From: Sphingomonas sp. EC-HK361
GTDB taxonomy: Bacteria; Pseudomonadota; Alphaproteobacteria; Sphingomonadales; Sphingomonadaceae
Direction of reading: 5' to 3'
NCBI RefSeq assembly: GCF_902498785.1
Contig: NZ_LR701494.1
Coordinates: forward strand, 1,115,022 to 1,179,021
Length of the DNA: 64,000 nt
Positions 26,066 to 35,100 of this stretch are shown here, in pieces. The translations under genes were made by a program, and so were the position numbers. The notes beneath the pieces were generated by a model that was not told the DNA's origin, did not search any database, and saw only the letters and a list, made by a program, of their open reading frames with translations. Within the stretch, counting starts at the first letter, position 1, and the number at the start of each line of letters is the position of its first letter.

Positions 26066-27262
26066 CTACTCCGCACCGGCAGCAGCGACTGCCGCCTTCT
26101 GGACCACCGGCTTGATCTTCTGCCCCGGGTTAAGGAACGCGCCGGCGGACAGCACGACCCGCTCCGTTCCGTTCAAGCCGTCAGCGATCGCGACCGAATT
26201 GTCGGACACGGTGCCGATCTTCACGCCACGCCGTTCGATCTTGTCACCGGCGCCGATCACATACACGAAATTGCCGGCATCGTCGCTCTGGATCGCCGAT
26301 TGCGGGAGTTCGGGCGCCTGCGCGGCGCCGCCGACGATCGTCGCAGACGCAAAGCCGCCCGGACGCAGCGCGGGATCGTATTTCAGCGCGATGCGCGCGA
26401 TGCCCTGCCGCGTCTGCGGATCGATGACGGGCGAGACCTGCCAGACCTGGCCGGGAAACGCCTTCGTGTCGCCGACCGGAGTCACCTGCGCCTGCGCGCC
26501 GACCGGCAGGCCCATCAGATCGGTTTCGGCCAGCTGCGCCCGCATTTCCATTTCGCCGCCCTTCGCCATGCGGAAGAGCGTGCCCGACCCCGCCCCGACG
26601 ATCTGCCCCGGCTCGACCGCACGGGTGAGCACGAGGCCAGCCGCCGGCGCGCGGATATCGAGGCGGCCGTTGCGCGCGCGCGTCTCCGAAAGCTGCGCTT
26701 GCGCGACCTTCACACGCGCCGCCGCCGCATCGCGCGTCGCAGCCTTTTGTTCGAGATCGGCCTTCGAGATGAACCCGCGATCGACCAGCTTGCTCGCACG
26801 GTCGAGATTCGACTGCGCGATGGCAAGATCGGACCGCGCGACCGCGACCGACGCGTCAAGCGACGCCGCAGTCTGGGTCTGCACCGAGCGATCGACCGTC
26901 GCGAGCACCTGTCCTGCACCGACCCACTGACCCGGCTGGACGAGCACGCGCGTCACCAAGCCGCCTTCGCCAGCGACGCCCACCGGCATGTCGACCCGTG
27001 CGGCAAGGCTGCCCGTCGCGTTGATCGTGCGATCGACGGTGTGACGGCCAGGCACGACGACGGTGACGCTCGGCACCTGCTCGACGGGCACGCCCGACGT
27101 CTTGGCGCCGTCCTTCTTGCCGCCGGAAAAGGCCCACACAGCGATCAGGATGGCAATGACGACGATGCCGGCGCCGACGAACAGCCGGCGACGGCTGCGG
27201 GGCGCGTCGGGTCCTTCGATCGCCAGCGGCTCACCCTCAAGGTTGCCCGATTCGTAGCTCAT
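26066..27262 (-). CDS. RND efflux periplasmic adaptor (membrane fusion protein)
   Basis: 398 aa from ATG 27262. An N-terminal cytosolic stretch is followed by one membrane helix (about 34-52), a lipoyl/barrel-sandwich half (GEGGLVTRVLVQPGQWVGAGQVLATVD), a coiled-coil hairpin (TAASLDASVAVARSDLAIAQSNLDRASKLVDRGF and its return), the second lipoyl half (RNGRLDIRAPAAGLV) and beta-barrel/MP domains. It links the RND pump to an outer-membrane channel. The pump gene follows after 4 bases, so the two form an operon read from a promoter near 27317-27343. Confidence 0.93.
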   Translation of the reverse strand: MSYESGNLEGEPLAIEGPDAPRSRRRLFVGAGIVVIAILIAVWAFSGGKKDGAKTSGVPVEQVPSVTVVVPGRHTVDRTINATGSLAARVDMPVGVAGEGGLVTRVLVQPGQWVGAGQVLATVDRSVQTQTAASLDASVAVARSDLAIAQSNLDRASKLVDRGFISKADLEQKAATRDAAAARVKVAQAQLSETRARNGRLDIRAPAAGLVLTRAVEPGQIVGAGSGTLFRMAKGGEMEMRAQLAETDLMGLPVGAQAQVTPVGDTKAFPGQVWQVSPVIDPQTRQGIARIALKYDPALRPGGFASATIVGGAAQAPELPQSAIQSDDAGNFVYVIGAGDKIERRGVKIGTVSDNSVAIADGLNGTERVVLSAGAFLNPGQKIKPVVQKAAVAAAGAE

Positions 27263-27316
27263 TCCCGTCACTTTCCCCGTCCCGGCTCTTCGCCGCAGCA
27301 TTGCCCTGCCACGTGT

Positions 27317-27343
27317 ATTATAAAAATAAAGCACCGACCTCAA
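27317..27343 (-). promoter_or_regulatory. Probable promoter of the RND efflux operon
   Basis: On the minus strand there is a consensus -10 TATAAT (27322-27317). TTGAGG (27343-27338) lies 15 bases upstream, or CTTGAG with a 16-base spacer. The -10 is 55 bases before the adaptor ATG. TATAAT is striking in such GC-rich DNA. No regulator gene is adjacent. The rest of 27263-27480 also holds the start region of the divergent SIMPL gene. Confidence 0.5.
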
Positions 27344-27480
27344 GGGGGCACGGTGCGCTCGCGGCGATTTCTGCGCCTAGCGCGTTCGTTTTACAAGCGT
27401 ATCGGTTAAGCCTGCGTATTGCTGCCCCACGCTAGGGCGGCGTCCTGTCGGCAGGATGTCGACGACCGAGGAGTGAACCC

Positions 27481-28209
27481 ATGATCCTGCGTGCCGCGCT
27501 TTCGGCGCTTCCCCTGCTCGCCGCCCTCCCAGTCGCCGCGATGGCGCAGACGGCGACGGGCATAACCCCTCTGCCCGCCGATGCGACCCTGCTGGAGGTG
27601 ACCGCCACCGGCCGCGTTACGCGCACGCCCGACATCGCGACCATTCGCGCCGGAGTCGTGACCCAGGCAAAGACCGCCGCCGCCGCCGTGTCCGAAAATG
27701 CGAGCCGGATGGCAAAGGTCGTCGCCGCGCTCAAAAGCGCCGGCGTCGCTGATCGCGATCTTTCCACCGCGGCGGTGAATCTGTCCCCGCAATATCGCTA
27801 TGCCGAAAATCAGCCGCCGGTCGTCACCGGCTATCAGGCGACCAACAGCGTCAGCGTGAAGTTTCGCGATATCGGCAGGAGCGGGCGGATTCTCGACACG
27901 CTGGTGACCGAGGGTGCGAACCAGATCGATGGCCCGTCAATGTCGGTCGACAAGCCCGAAGCGGCGCTGGACGAGGCGCGCACCGACGCGATCACGCGCG
28001 CAAAGGCCCGCGCCGAACTCTATGCGCGCGCCGCCGGGCTGCGGGTCGAACGGATCGTGTCGATCAGCGAGAATGGCGAAGATGCGGGCGGGGGTCCGCG
28101 CCCGCCGGTCATGTATATGGCGCGCGCGAAGGCTGAATCCGACACGATCGTGCTGCCGGGCGAAACCGACCTGTCGGTGACGCTGGCGGTGCGTTTCGCG
28201 CTGCGCTGA
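27481..28209 (+). CDS. SIMPL-domain (DUF541) periplasmic protein
   Basis: 242 aa. The signal peptide ends at about residue 22 (PVAAMA|Q). The SIMPL domain follows: LEVTATGRVTRTPDIATIRAGVV, AAVSENASRMAKVVAALKSAGVADRDLSTAAVNLSPQYRY, and a C-terminal TLAVRFAL strand. Family members (Brucella BP26, E. coli YggE) are oligomeric periplasmic proteins linked to oxidative stress or envelope functions; the biochemical role is unsettled. The gene is divergent from the efflux operon and ends before a strong hairpin. Confidence 0.88.
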   Translation: MILRAALSALPLLAALPVAAMAQTATGITPLPADATLLEVTATGRVTRTPDIATIRAGVVTQAKTAAAAVSENASRMAKVVAALKSAGVADRDLSTAAVNLSPQYRYAENQPPVVTGYQATNSVSVKFRDIGRSGRILDTLVTEGANQIDGPSMSVDKPEAALDEARTDAITRAKARAELYARAAGLRVERIVSISENGEDAGGGPRPPVMYMARAKAESDTIVLPGETDLSVTLAVRFALR

Positions 28210-28217
28210 GGCGTACA

Positions 28218-28249
28218 GCAAAACGGCCGCCCGAATGATCGGGCGGCCG
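28218..28249 (-). terminator. Rho-independent terminator of the GlsB/YeaQ gene
   Basis: CGGCCGCCCGA (28224-28234) pairs perfectly with TCGGGCGGCCG (28239-28249), with a 4-base loop. Read on the minus strand the stem is followed by TTTTGC, so it terminates the gene ending at 28277. It also follows the SIMPL gene stop on the plus strand, where no T-run exists. Confidence 0.75.
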
Positions 28250-28276
28250 CATGCTCTGTCCGAAGGCGGTCGGCGC

Positions 28277-28534
28277 TTAGCGCACGCTGCCGCGACGGAT
28301 CAGGTTGACGATCGCGAGCAGGATGACGGCACCCAGCAGCGACACGAGGAAGGAATAGAGCGTCAGCGGCTGATTGTTGATCGATCCGCCCGAAAAGATC
28401 AGGCCGCCGATGAACGCGCCGACGATGCCCACGACGATGTTGAGCAGGATGCCCTGCTGACCATCGGTGCGCATGATCATGCTGGCAATCCAGCCAATGA
28501 CGCCGCCGATGATGAGCCAGATGATGAGACCCAT
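28277..28534 (-). CDS. GlsB/YeaQ/YmgE family stress-associated membrane protein
   Basis: 85 aa from ATG 28534, with GGGGAG 7 bases upstream. Three hydrophobic Gly-rich helices are visible: LIIWLIIGGVIGWIASMIM, LLNIVVGIVGAFIGGLIF and FLVSLLGAVILLAIVNLI. They match the small transglycosylase-associated (Transgly_assoc) family often induced by envelope or osmotic stress. The molecular function is unknown. It is followed by its own terminator. Confidence 0.9.
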   Translation of the reverse strand: MGLIIWLIIGGVIGWIASMIMRTDGQQGILLNIVVGIVGAFIGGLIFSGGSINNQPLTLYSFLVSLLGAVILLAIVNLIRRGSVR

Positions 28535-28637
28535 GATAAACTCCCCTGCGTTGCTAGCCCGCCACATCCGGGCCGTGGTGCAATTACTCGCGAGGGGGAG
28601 GATTGTTCCGCTTGCGTTTTAAACGTGGATCAACTTT

Positions 28638-28937
28638 TCAGTATTTTTGCTGGCGCTCGTAGAGCGATTTATAATGCTGGATGCGCGTGACGCGCAGCCC
28701 CGGCATGCCGGAGCGGTCGATGGCGCGCTGCCAGCCGGCGAATTCCTCGACCGTCAGGCCGTAGCGATCGCAGACCTCGTCCACGCTCAGCAGACCGCCG
28801 TTGACCGCAGCGACGACTTCCGCCTTGCGACGCACCACCCACCGCGTCGTGGACGGCGGCGGCAGCGTTTCGATCGTGAGCGACTCGCCAAGCGGGCCGA
28901 TCACTTTTGCGGGGCGGATTTTCTGGTTCTGGATCAT
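28638..28937 (-). CDS. sciP: SciP-like cell-cycle regulator (DUF1153), inhibitor of CtrA
   Basis: 99 aa from ATG 28937. The whole protein matches the DUF1153/SciP family of alphaproteobacteria: KVIGPLGESLT, LPPPSTTRWVVRRKAEVVAAV, GGLLSVDEVCDRYGLTVEEF, GWQRAIDRSGMPGLRVTRIQHYK. In Caulobacter SciP binds DNA and CtrA and blocks CtrA-dependent transcription in early S phase. This copy has a helix-turn-helix core and a short extra C-terminus (SLYERQQKY). A similar role in the cell cycle is likely but not tested here. Confidence 0.9.
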   Translation of the reverse strand: MIQNQKIRPAKVIGPLGESLTIETLPPPSTTRWVVRRKAEVVAAVNGGLLSVDEVCDRYGLTVEEFAGWQRAIDRSGMPGLRVTRIQHYKSLYERQQKY

Positions 28938-29045
28938 TGGTGCAACCTCTGGTTCGGGGCGGGGGGCCCCCTCTCCAAATCTCATGTCGGTGGTGTAGCG
29001 GCAGCCGCCTGAAGATCGGCTAAAGCGCCACGGTAAACGGACCCT

Positions 29046-29240
29046 TCATTCCTCTTTCCATCGCAATTGACGCGCCGCGACCGGACCGTTGAAGGCGCCG
29101 TGGAGCGGTGCGAGCAGCGTCGGTTCAACCGGCGCATTCAACAGTCGCGCATAGTTCGCGGCGGTCGGCGATCCGGCCTGGCGCGCCGCCACCCCGACCA
29201 GCAGGACCGCGAGGTCCGCCGGCAGCGTGGTGACCACCAT
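29046..29240 (-). CDS. Small hypothetical protein, start uncertain
   Basis: A 64-codon frame from ATG 29240; the same frame is open to a TAA near 29316 and could begin at TTG 29273 (75 aa). The translation is mixed-composition rather than Arg/Pro-biased: VVTTLPADLAVLLVGVAARQAGSPTAANYARLL, then a polar C-terminus ending RWKEE. No ribosome site is clear, no family is recognised, and the gap between sciP and mnmA may simply be non-coding. It could also be the 3' remnant of a lost gene. Confidence 0.33.
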   Translation of the reverse strand: MVVTTLPADLAVLLVGVAARQAGSPTAANYARLLNAPVEPTLLAPLHGAFNGPVAARQLRWKEE

Positions 29241-29401
29241 ATCCTTGTCGAACCGGGAAAAACCGAGATCCAAATCATCCGCTTTCGCTGTGCGCCGCCA
29301 TCGGCCGACTCCGCTTTAGCCGCAGGGTCTGAAGGCTCGGTAAAGGCGGGTGAAACGCTTCGTTGAGAGAGGTTACTTTGCGCTTCGTGGCCCAAGCGCC
29401 T

Positions 29402-30538
29402 ATGTGCGCGGCCGTGACGGAAGCCATAGATTTTCAGCTGGACGGCGACCTGTCGGGACGCCGCATCGTCGTCGCCATGTCGGGCGGCGTCGACAGCTCG
29501 GTCGTGGCTGCACTCGCCGCGCGGACGGGCGCAGAAACGATCGGCGTCACGCTCCAGCTCTACGATCACGGCGAGGCGGTCGGGCGGGCCGGCGCGTGCT
29601 GCGCCGGGCGCGATATCCGCGATGCACGCGCGGTCTGCGATACGCTCGGCATCGCGCATTATGTCTTCGACCACGAAAGCAGCTTTCGCGAGACGGTCGT
29701 CGATCACTTTGCGGACGAATATCTCGCCGGACGCACGCCCATTCCGTGCGTCCAGTGCAATATGGGGCCGAAGTTCACCGATCTGTTCCGGCTGGCGCGG
29801 GATCTGGGTGCCGACTGCCTCGCGACGGGGCATTATGTCCGCCGGGTCATCGGCCGCGAAGGCGCCGAACTCCGCCGCGGTGCCGATCCGGCACGCGACC
29901 AGAGCTATTTCCTGTTCGCGACCACGCCAGCGCAGCTCGATTTCCTGCGTTTCCCGCTGGGTGCGCTGCCAAAGACGCGGGTTCGCGAGATCGCGGCCGA
30001 GATCGGCCTCGGCATTGCCGCCAAGCCCGACAGCCAGGACATCTGCTTCGTCCCCGACGGCGACTATGCCGGACTGGTGAAAAAGCTGCGCCCGGAGGCG
30101 GAGCTTGCCGGCGAGATCGTCCATCTGGACGGCCGCACGCTCGGGCAACATCGCGGCATCATCCATTTCACCGTCGGTCAGCGCCGCGGTCTGGAGATCG
30201 GCGGCACGCCCGAACCGCTCTACGTCGTCCGCCTCGATGCGCAGGCGAACCGCGTCATCGTCGGCCCGCGCGCAGCGCTCGCGGTGGGCGCCGCGCGGCT
30301 GTCGAACATGAACATCCTCGGCCCGCTCGATCGGCCGCTGCTCGCCAAGGTCCGCTCGATGGCGAAACCGGCACCGGCGCGGATGGACGGCGACCGGCTG
30401 GTTTTCGAAGCCCCGGAATACGGCGTTTCCCCCGGCCAGGCCGCGGTGCTCTACGATGGCGACCGCGTGCTCGGCGGGGGCTGGATCGATGCGACGGAGG
30501 CTGCGTTCGAGGCGGGCGAACTGGCACTGGCTTCCTGA
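29402..30538 (+). CDS. mnmA: tRNA-uridine 2-sulfurtransferase MnmA
   Basis: 378 aa from ATG 29402. TTG 29378 is a rival start because it has GAGAGG about 6 bases upstream, whereas ATG 29402 has no visible ribosome site. The PP-loop SGGVDSS (27-33) activates U34 of tRNA. The catalytic cysteines are Cys119 (PCVQCN) and Cys215 (SQDICF). [11 protein letters not shown] and VGQRRGL are typical. The enzyme makes 2-thiouridine in tRNA for Lys, Glu and Gln. It is followed by palindromic element copy 2 before the convergent amidase gene. Confidence 0.95.
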   Translation: MCAAVTEAIDFQLDGDLSGRRIVVAMSGGVDSSVVAALAARTGAETIGVTLQLYDHGEAVGRAGACCAGRDIRDARAVCDTLGIAHYVFDHESSFRETVVDHFADEYLAGRTPIPCVQCNMGPKFTDLFRLARDLGADCLATGHYVRRVIGREGAELRRGADPARDQSYFLFATTPAQLDFLRFPLGALPKTRVREIAAEIGLGIAAKPDSQDICFVPDGDYAGLVKKLRPEAELAGEIVHLDGRTLGQHRGIIHFTVGQRRGLEIGGTPEPLYVVRLDAQANRVIVGPRAALAVGAARLSNMNILGPLDRPLLAKVRSMAKPAPARMDGDRLVFEAPEYGVSPGQAAVLYDGDRVLGGGWIDATEAAFEAGELALAS

Positions 30539-30568
30539 TCGTCATCCCGGCGACGGCGCTCGATTCAA

Positions 30569-30684
30569 TCCTCCCCTGAAAGGGGAGGGGGACCAGCGAA
30601 GCTGGTGGAGGGGTATCGCGCTATCGAGAGGGCGACACCCCTCCGTCAGCGCCGCGCTCTGCCACCTCCCCTTCCAGGGGAGGA
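30569..30684. repeat. Large palindromic intergenic element, copy 2
   Basis: 116 bp bounded by TCCTCCCCT and AGGGGAGGA. Nested stems include CCTCCCCTGAAAGGGGAGG, GACCAGC GAA GCTGGT, and GGAGGGG...CCCCTCC. By hand alignment it matches the reverse complement of the copy at 50841-50958 with fewer than ten substitutions plus a 2-base loop-length difference. It lies between the convergent mnmA and amidase genes and could act as a bidirectional terminator. Confidence 0.85.
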
Positions 30685-30733
30685 TCGATCAGGCGCGAAG
30701 CGCTGTCGGTTCCACACAGTTCCGAAACAGCAT

Positions 30734-31972
30734 TTACCGCGACGCCATCGCCCGCGCAAAATGCACCTCCACCGCGCGCTTCACGCTTTCCGCGATCTTC
30801 GCGCGCCCCGTGGCGCTATCCAAGAACGTCGCGTCGGCGGGGTTCGAGATATAGCCCGTCTCGAACAGGATGGATGGCATGTCGGGCGCCTTCAGCACCA
30901 TCAGCGATGCCATGCGGTGGAAGATCGCCTTGGTCGGAATGAGCGGCTTCGCCTCGCGCCCCAGCAGGCGGGCGAACCCGGCCGACGCGTTCATCGTCTC
31001 GCGCTGGGTCAGGTCGATCAGGATCGACGACACGTCGGCATTGCTACGACCGAGATCGACCCCGGCAATGATATCGGCCTTGTTCTCACGGCTCGCGAGA
31101 CGCGCGGCTTCCTTGTCGGAAGCGACCTCGGACAGCGTGTAGACCGACGCACCGGTCGCGTCCTCCGATCCCACGCTGTCACAGTGGATCGAGATGAACA
31201 GGTCGCCGTGCAATTTGCGCGCGATGCCGTAGCGTTCGCGCAGGATCAGATAGCGATCGTCGTCCCGCGTCAGCGCGACCCGCACCCGGCCGGAAGCCAG
31301 AAGCGCGTCGCGGATCGCCTGCGCGATCTTCAGCGTCACGTCCTTTTCGCGCAGTCCCGTCACCGGGTTGATCGCGCCGGGATCGACCCCGCCATGCCCT
31401 GCATCGATGACGACGAGCGGACGGTCGGCATCGCCCTGCACGTCGGGCAGGATCACTTTCGAGGCGGCGGGCACCGGGATCGACAGCTTGTAGCGCGGTT
31501 TCGCCTTTCCCCAGTCGAACGACAGGAAATCGAGCGGCCCCGCCAGGCTGGCGCTAGAAAAGCGTGCGGCATCGACATCGCGCAACGTCAGGACCAGCGA
31601 CGTCCCGCCGTCCTGGAATCCGCCATCGGCGATCACGGTCGGGCGATTGAGATCGAACACCACGCGCGCGCCGTTCGAACCCCGCGCGCCTTCGCGCACC
31701 GATGCGACCGTGCCGTCGAAACTATGGCGCGCGCCGGGCCGCGCACCGCTGACGTCGACGACGATCCGGCGCGACCCGTCGACGAGAAAGGCCGAGGCAC
31801 GCTCGACCGCGTCGTCGAAGCGGATGACGATGCGGCCATCAGCCACCGCGACATGCTGCACGGTCGCAGCGAAGCCGGGGGTGCCGAGAAACAGGCTCGT
31901 CAGGAACGCGATCAGCATCGCCATCGCGCGACCATGGCGCGTGGGGCTGTTCCCGGTCCAGCGAAATTGCAT
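30734..31972 (-). CDS. N-acetylmuramoyl-L-alanine amidase (AmiC-like, AMIN domain)
   Basis: 412 aa from ATG 31972. A signal segment (about 17-35) leads to an AMIN domain (about 38-135) that targets peptidoglycan or the divisome. An Amidase_3 zinc domain follows: His193 in DAGHGGVDPG, Glu209 in LREKDV, His263 in SIHCDS, and a Glu in ILFETGYISNP. It cleaves the amide between MurNAc and the stem peptide during daughter-cell separation. In E. coli such enzymes are activated by EnvC or NlpD; no activator gene is adjacent here. Confidence 0.93.
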   Translation of the reverse strand: MQFRWTGNSPTRHGRAMAMLIAFLTSLFLGTPGFAATVQHVAVADGRIVIRFDDAVERASAFLVDGSRRIVVDVSGARPGARHSFDGTVASVREGARGSNGARVVFDLNRPTVIADGGFQDGGTSLVLTLRDVDAARFSSASLAGPLDFLSFDWGKAKPRYKLSIPVPAASKVILPDVQGDADRPLVVIDAGHGGVDPGAINPVTGLREKDVTLKIAQAIRDALLASGRVRVALTRDDDRYLILRERYGIARKLHGDLFISIHCDSVGSEDATGASVYTLSEVASDKEAARLASRENKADIIAGVDLGRSNADVSSILIDLTQRETMNASAGFARLLGREAKPLIPTKAIFHRMASLMVLKAPDMPSILFETGYISNPADATFLDSATGRAKIAESVKRAVEVHFARAMASR

Positions 31973-32440
31973 AGCCAACCCACCTCTTGCGCTCGCCGAT
32001 ACGCGGCGAAAACGGGGTAGCGCTGATGGGCTGAAATCACGGTTGCCGGACTGGGTTAACACGGCGTTCGGCATTTTTCTGCCGCTCTGCCGGCAACAAC
32101 CTGCCAGTTGATGCGCGAGCGATGCAATGCTAGGCCGGTTATCGACCGAAAACTGCGCGTCGTATGCGCGGTGCCCGGCTAACCGCCCGCCCGGGCTTTC
32201 CTAGGGGCGGGTGTCATCAGGTTGACGTTCGCATGCCGCATTTCCTCAAGTCCCGATCCCGCCAGGCCAGTGCCGGCGGACGCGCGGACCCGAGCCTGCG
32301 CCCGGGCCCATCGCCCCGGCATGCGCCGCGAACGAAGGCATTCATCCCGAATTGCGCTTGCGGGGGAGTTCCCCTGCCCGCGCCCAATCATCGCGCGCCG
32401 ACCGGGCCGACAGGCCGTCCGCGCGCGTGGAGACTTTATA
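31973..32440. other. Long intergenic region: rne leader
   Basis: 468 bp between the divergent amidase and rne genes. No frame has coding character on either strand. A 6-bp hairpin (32173-32178 with 32191-32196) is visible. RNase E mRNAs in other bacteria carry long 5' leaders that RNase E itself cleaves, so this stretch probably contains the rne promoter and leader. I could not place the promoter. Confidence 0.5.
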
Positions 32441-35077
32441 ATGACAACGCGCATGCTGATCGACGCACGCCACCGGGAAGAGACCCGCGTGGCGGTGGTC
32501 AAGGGTAACCGGATCGAGGAGTTCGATTTCGAAAGTGCCGAGCGCAAGCAGCTCAAGGGCAATATCTATCTTGCGAAAGTAACCCGGGTCGAACCGTCGC
32601 TCCAGGCGGCGTTCATCGATTATGGCGGCAATCGCCACGGTTTCCTGGCGTTCAGCGAAATCCACCCCGACTATTATCAGATCCCCAAGGAAGACCGCGA
32701 GGCGCTGCTGCGCGAGGAGGCCGAGCACGCCGCCGAAGAGGCCGCGCTGCGCGCCGAGCAGGACGAGGCAGACGATCACGACGACGCGCAGGACATCGAC
32801 GAGGAATCGATCGAGCGCTTCGACGACGATGGCGGCCACGAAGACGACGAGGCCCACGACGACGATGACGCGGGCGACGCGAAGCCCGCGCGCAAGTCGA
32901 ACGGCAATGACGATCAGGTCGAGGCGCTGCGCCAGCGCCGCATGAACCTCAGGCGTCGCTACAAGATCCAGGACGTCATCCGCCGCCGTCAGGTTCTGCT
33001 CGTCCAGGTCGTGAAGGAAGAGCGCGGCAACAAGGGTGCAGCGCTCACCACCTACCTTTCGCTCGCCGGTCGCTACTGCGTGCTGATGCCCAACACGTCG
33101 CACGGCGGCGGGATCAGCCGGAAGATCAGCAATGCGGGCGACCGCAAGCGGCTGAAGACGATCATGGCCGAACTGGCGCTGCCGCCCTCGATGGGCTGCA
33201 TCGTCCGCACCGCGGGGCTTCAGCGCACCAAGGTCGAGATCAAGCGCGACTTCGATTATCTCGCAAGGCTTTGGGACGGCATCCGCGAAGAGACGCTGAA
33301 GTCCGCCGCCCCCGCGCTCGTCTACGGCGACAGCGACCTGATGAAACGCGCGATCCGCGACATCTACAACAAGGAGATCGACGAGGTCATCGTCGAGGGC
33401 GATGACGGCTATCGCCAGGCCAAGGAGTTCATGAAGCTCCTGATGCCCAGCCACGCGAAGAAGGTGAAGCATTACAGCGATCCCGTCCCGCTCTATCAGC
33501 GCGCGGGCGTCGAGGATCAGCTCGCCGCGATGTATCACCCCGTCGTCCAGCTGAAGTCGGGCGGCTATCTGGTCATCAACCCGACCGAGGCGCTCGTCTC
33601 GATCGACATCAACTCGGGGCGTTCGACCCGCGAGCACAATATCGAGCAGACAGCGACCGCGACCAACCTCGAGGCTGCGCAGGAAATCGCGCGCCAGCTG
33701 CGCCTGCGCGACATGGCGGGCCTGGTCGTCATCGACTTCATCGACATGGACAACAATTCCAATGTCCGGAAGGTCGAGAAGGCGATGAAGGAGGCGCTGA
33801 AGAACGATCGCGCCCGCATCCAGGTCGGCCGCATCAGCAGCTTCGGGCTCATGGAAATGAGCCGCCAGCGGCTGCGCACCGGCGTGCTCGAAGCCTCCAC
33901 CCGCGCCTGCCCCCACTGCGAGGGCACCGGACTCGTCCGCACCGCCTCCTCCGCCGGCCTTTCCGCGCTGCGCCTGATCGAGGACGAGGCGGCGCGCGGC
34001 CGTGGTTCGATCCTGACGCTGCGCGCCAGCGTCGAGGCGGCGGTCTATGTGCTCAACCGCAAGCGCGCCGACATCGCCGAGATCGAGGATCGCTACGGCG
34101 TACGCGTCGAGATCCTGCCCGACGGCGAGCAGGAAGGCGCGCGCATGTCGGTGGAGGCGTCCGGCCCGCCGCCCGCCTATGCACCCAAGTTCGAGGCACT
34201 GATCGAGGAACCCGAAGACGATATCGAGGACGATATCGAGGACGAGGTCGAGATCGAGGACGAGGACGAGGCCGACGACGCTCCCCGCGCAGAGCGTCGC
34301 GAGGCCGAGGGAGACCGCGAGGGCGGCAACCGCCGTCGCCGTCGCCGTCGTGGTCGCCGCGGTCGCAACCGTCCCGAGGGCGAGGGTGACGTGGGTGGCG
34401 AATCCGCGGAAGCCGGCGAGGTTTCGGCTGACGAGGATGGCGATGACGTCGAGGCTGTCGAGGCCGAAGCCGACGGCGAAACCCGCGGCGAGGGCGAGGG
34501 CCGTCGCCGCCGGGGACGTCGCGGTCGTCGCGGCGGACGTCGGGGCGAAGGCCGCGGCGATGCCCCGGCCGCTAACGAAGAGGCGGCGCCGATCGACGCG
34601 GTGACGGCGATCGTCTCCACCGAGGCACCGGTCGCCGAAGAGATCGAGGAGGCTGTGGCCCCCAAGACCCGACGCCGCCCGCGTGCGCGCAAGCCGATCG
34701 ACGCTCCGGTCGAGGCCGAGGTTGCCGCTGAGCCGGCAGCGGAGGCACCGGTCGCCGAGGAGGCGCCCGCCAAGCCCAAGCGCACGCGTCGCAAGAAGGC
34801 CGATGCGGAGGCCGCTCCCGCGGCCGAGGCGCCGGTCGTTGCGGAGCCAGCCGCCGACGCGGAAGCACCGGCAAAGCCCAAGCGGACGCGTCGCAAGAAG
34901 GCTGATGTTGCGGCAGACGAAGCGGCTCCCGCGGTGGAGACAGCTGCCGAGGCTCCGGTCGCAGCCAATGACGCCGCGGCGAATGTGGCGGATGCGGACG
35001 CGACAGCCGAAGGCGATCAGAACAACGGCGACGGCTCCCCGCGCCGCGGCTGGTGGCAGCGCACCTTCGGCGCCTGA
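32441..35077 (+). CDS. rne: Ribonuclease E (RNase E/G family)
   Basis: 878 aa. RNase E fold: S1 domain from about residue 36, interrupted by a highly acidic insertion (about 91-170), then the 5'-sensor and DNase-I-like catalytic domain with Asp389 (SIDINSGR) and Asp432 (VIDFIDM), and the zinc-link CPHCEGTG (Cys490, Cys493). From about residue 580 the tail is low-complexity: acidic stretches, Arg-rich blocks, and repeats of PAKPKRTRRKKAD. It ends RRGWWQRTFGA; in Caulobacter a C-terminal GWW segment binds PNPase. It is the scaffold of the RNA degradosome. The start is ATG 32441. A terminator follows. Confidence 0.95.
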   Translation: MTTRMLIDARHREETRVAVVKGNRIEEFDFESAERKQLKGNIYLAKVTRVEPSLQAAFIDYGGNRHGFLAFSEIHPDYYQIPKEDREALLREEAEHAAEEAALRAEQDEADDHDDAQDIDEESIERFDDDGGHEDDEAHDDDDAGDAKPARKSNGNDDQVEALRQRRMNLRRRYKIQDVIRRRQVLLVQVVKEERGNKGAALTTYLSLAGRYCVLMPNTSHGGGISRKISNAGDRKRLKTIMAELALPPSMGCIVRTAGLQRTKVEIKRDFDYLARLWDGIREETLKSAAPALVYGDSDLMKRAIRDIYNKEIDEVIVEGDDGYRQAKEFMKLLMPSHAKKVKHYSDPVPLYQRAGVEDQLAAMYHPVVQLKSGGYLVINPTEALVSIDINSGRSTREHNIEQTATATNLEAAQEIARQLRLRDMAGLVVIDFIDMDNNSNVRKVEKAMKEALKNDRARIQVGRISSFGLMEMSRQRLRTGVLEASTRACPHCEGTGLVRTASSAGLSALRLIEDEAARGRGSILTLRASVEAAVYVLNRKRADIAEIEDRYGVRVEILPDGEQEGARMSVEASGPPPAYAPKFEALIEEPEDDIEDDIEDEVEIEDEDEADDAPRAERREAEGDREGGNRRRRRRRGRRGRNRPEGEGDVGGESAEAGEVSADEDGDDVEAVEAEADGETRGEGEGRRRRGRRGRRGGRRGEGRGDAPAANEEAAPIDAVTAIVSTEAPVAEEIEEAVAPKTRRRPRARKPIDAPVEAEVAAEPAAEAPVAEEAPAKPKRTRRKKADAEAAPAAEAPVVAEPAADAEAPAKPKRTRRKKADVAADEAAPAVETAAEAPVAANDAAANVADADATAEGDQNNGDGSPRRGWWQRTFGA

Positions 35078-35100
35078 TCGTCGAAAACGGACAGGAAAAG

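Noticed and set aside
23542-26115. Plus-strand frames across the RND genes
   Set aside because: Low-complexity Arg/Asp-rich shadows of the efflux genes.
32222-32440. N-terminal extension of RNase E
   Set aside because: The frame is open upstream of ATG 32441, but the text is Arg/Pro-rich and RNase E proteins begin at MTTRMLIDA-like sequence.
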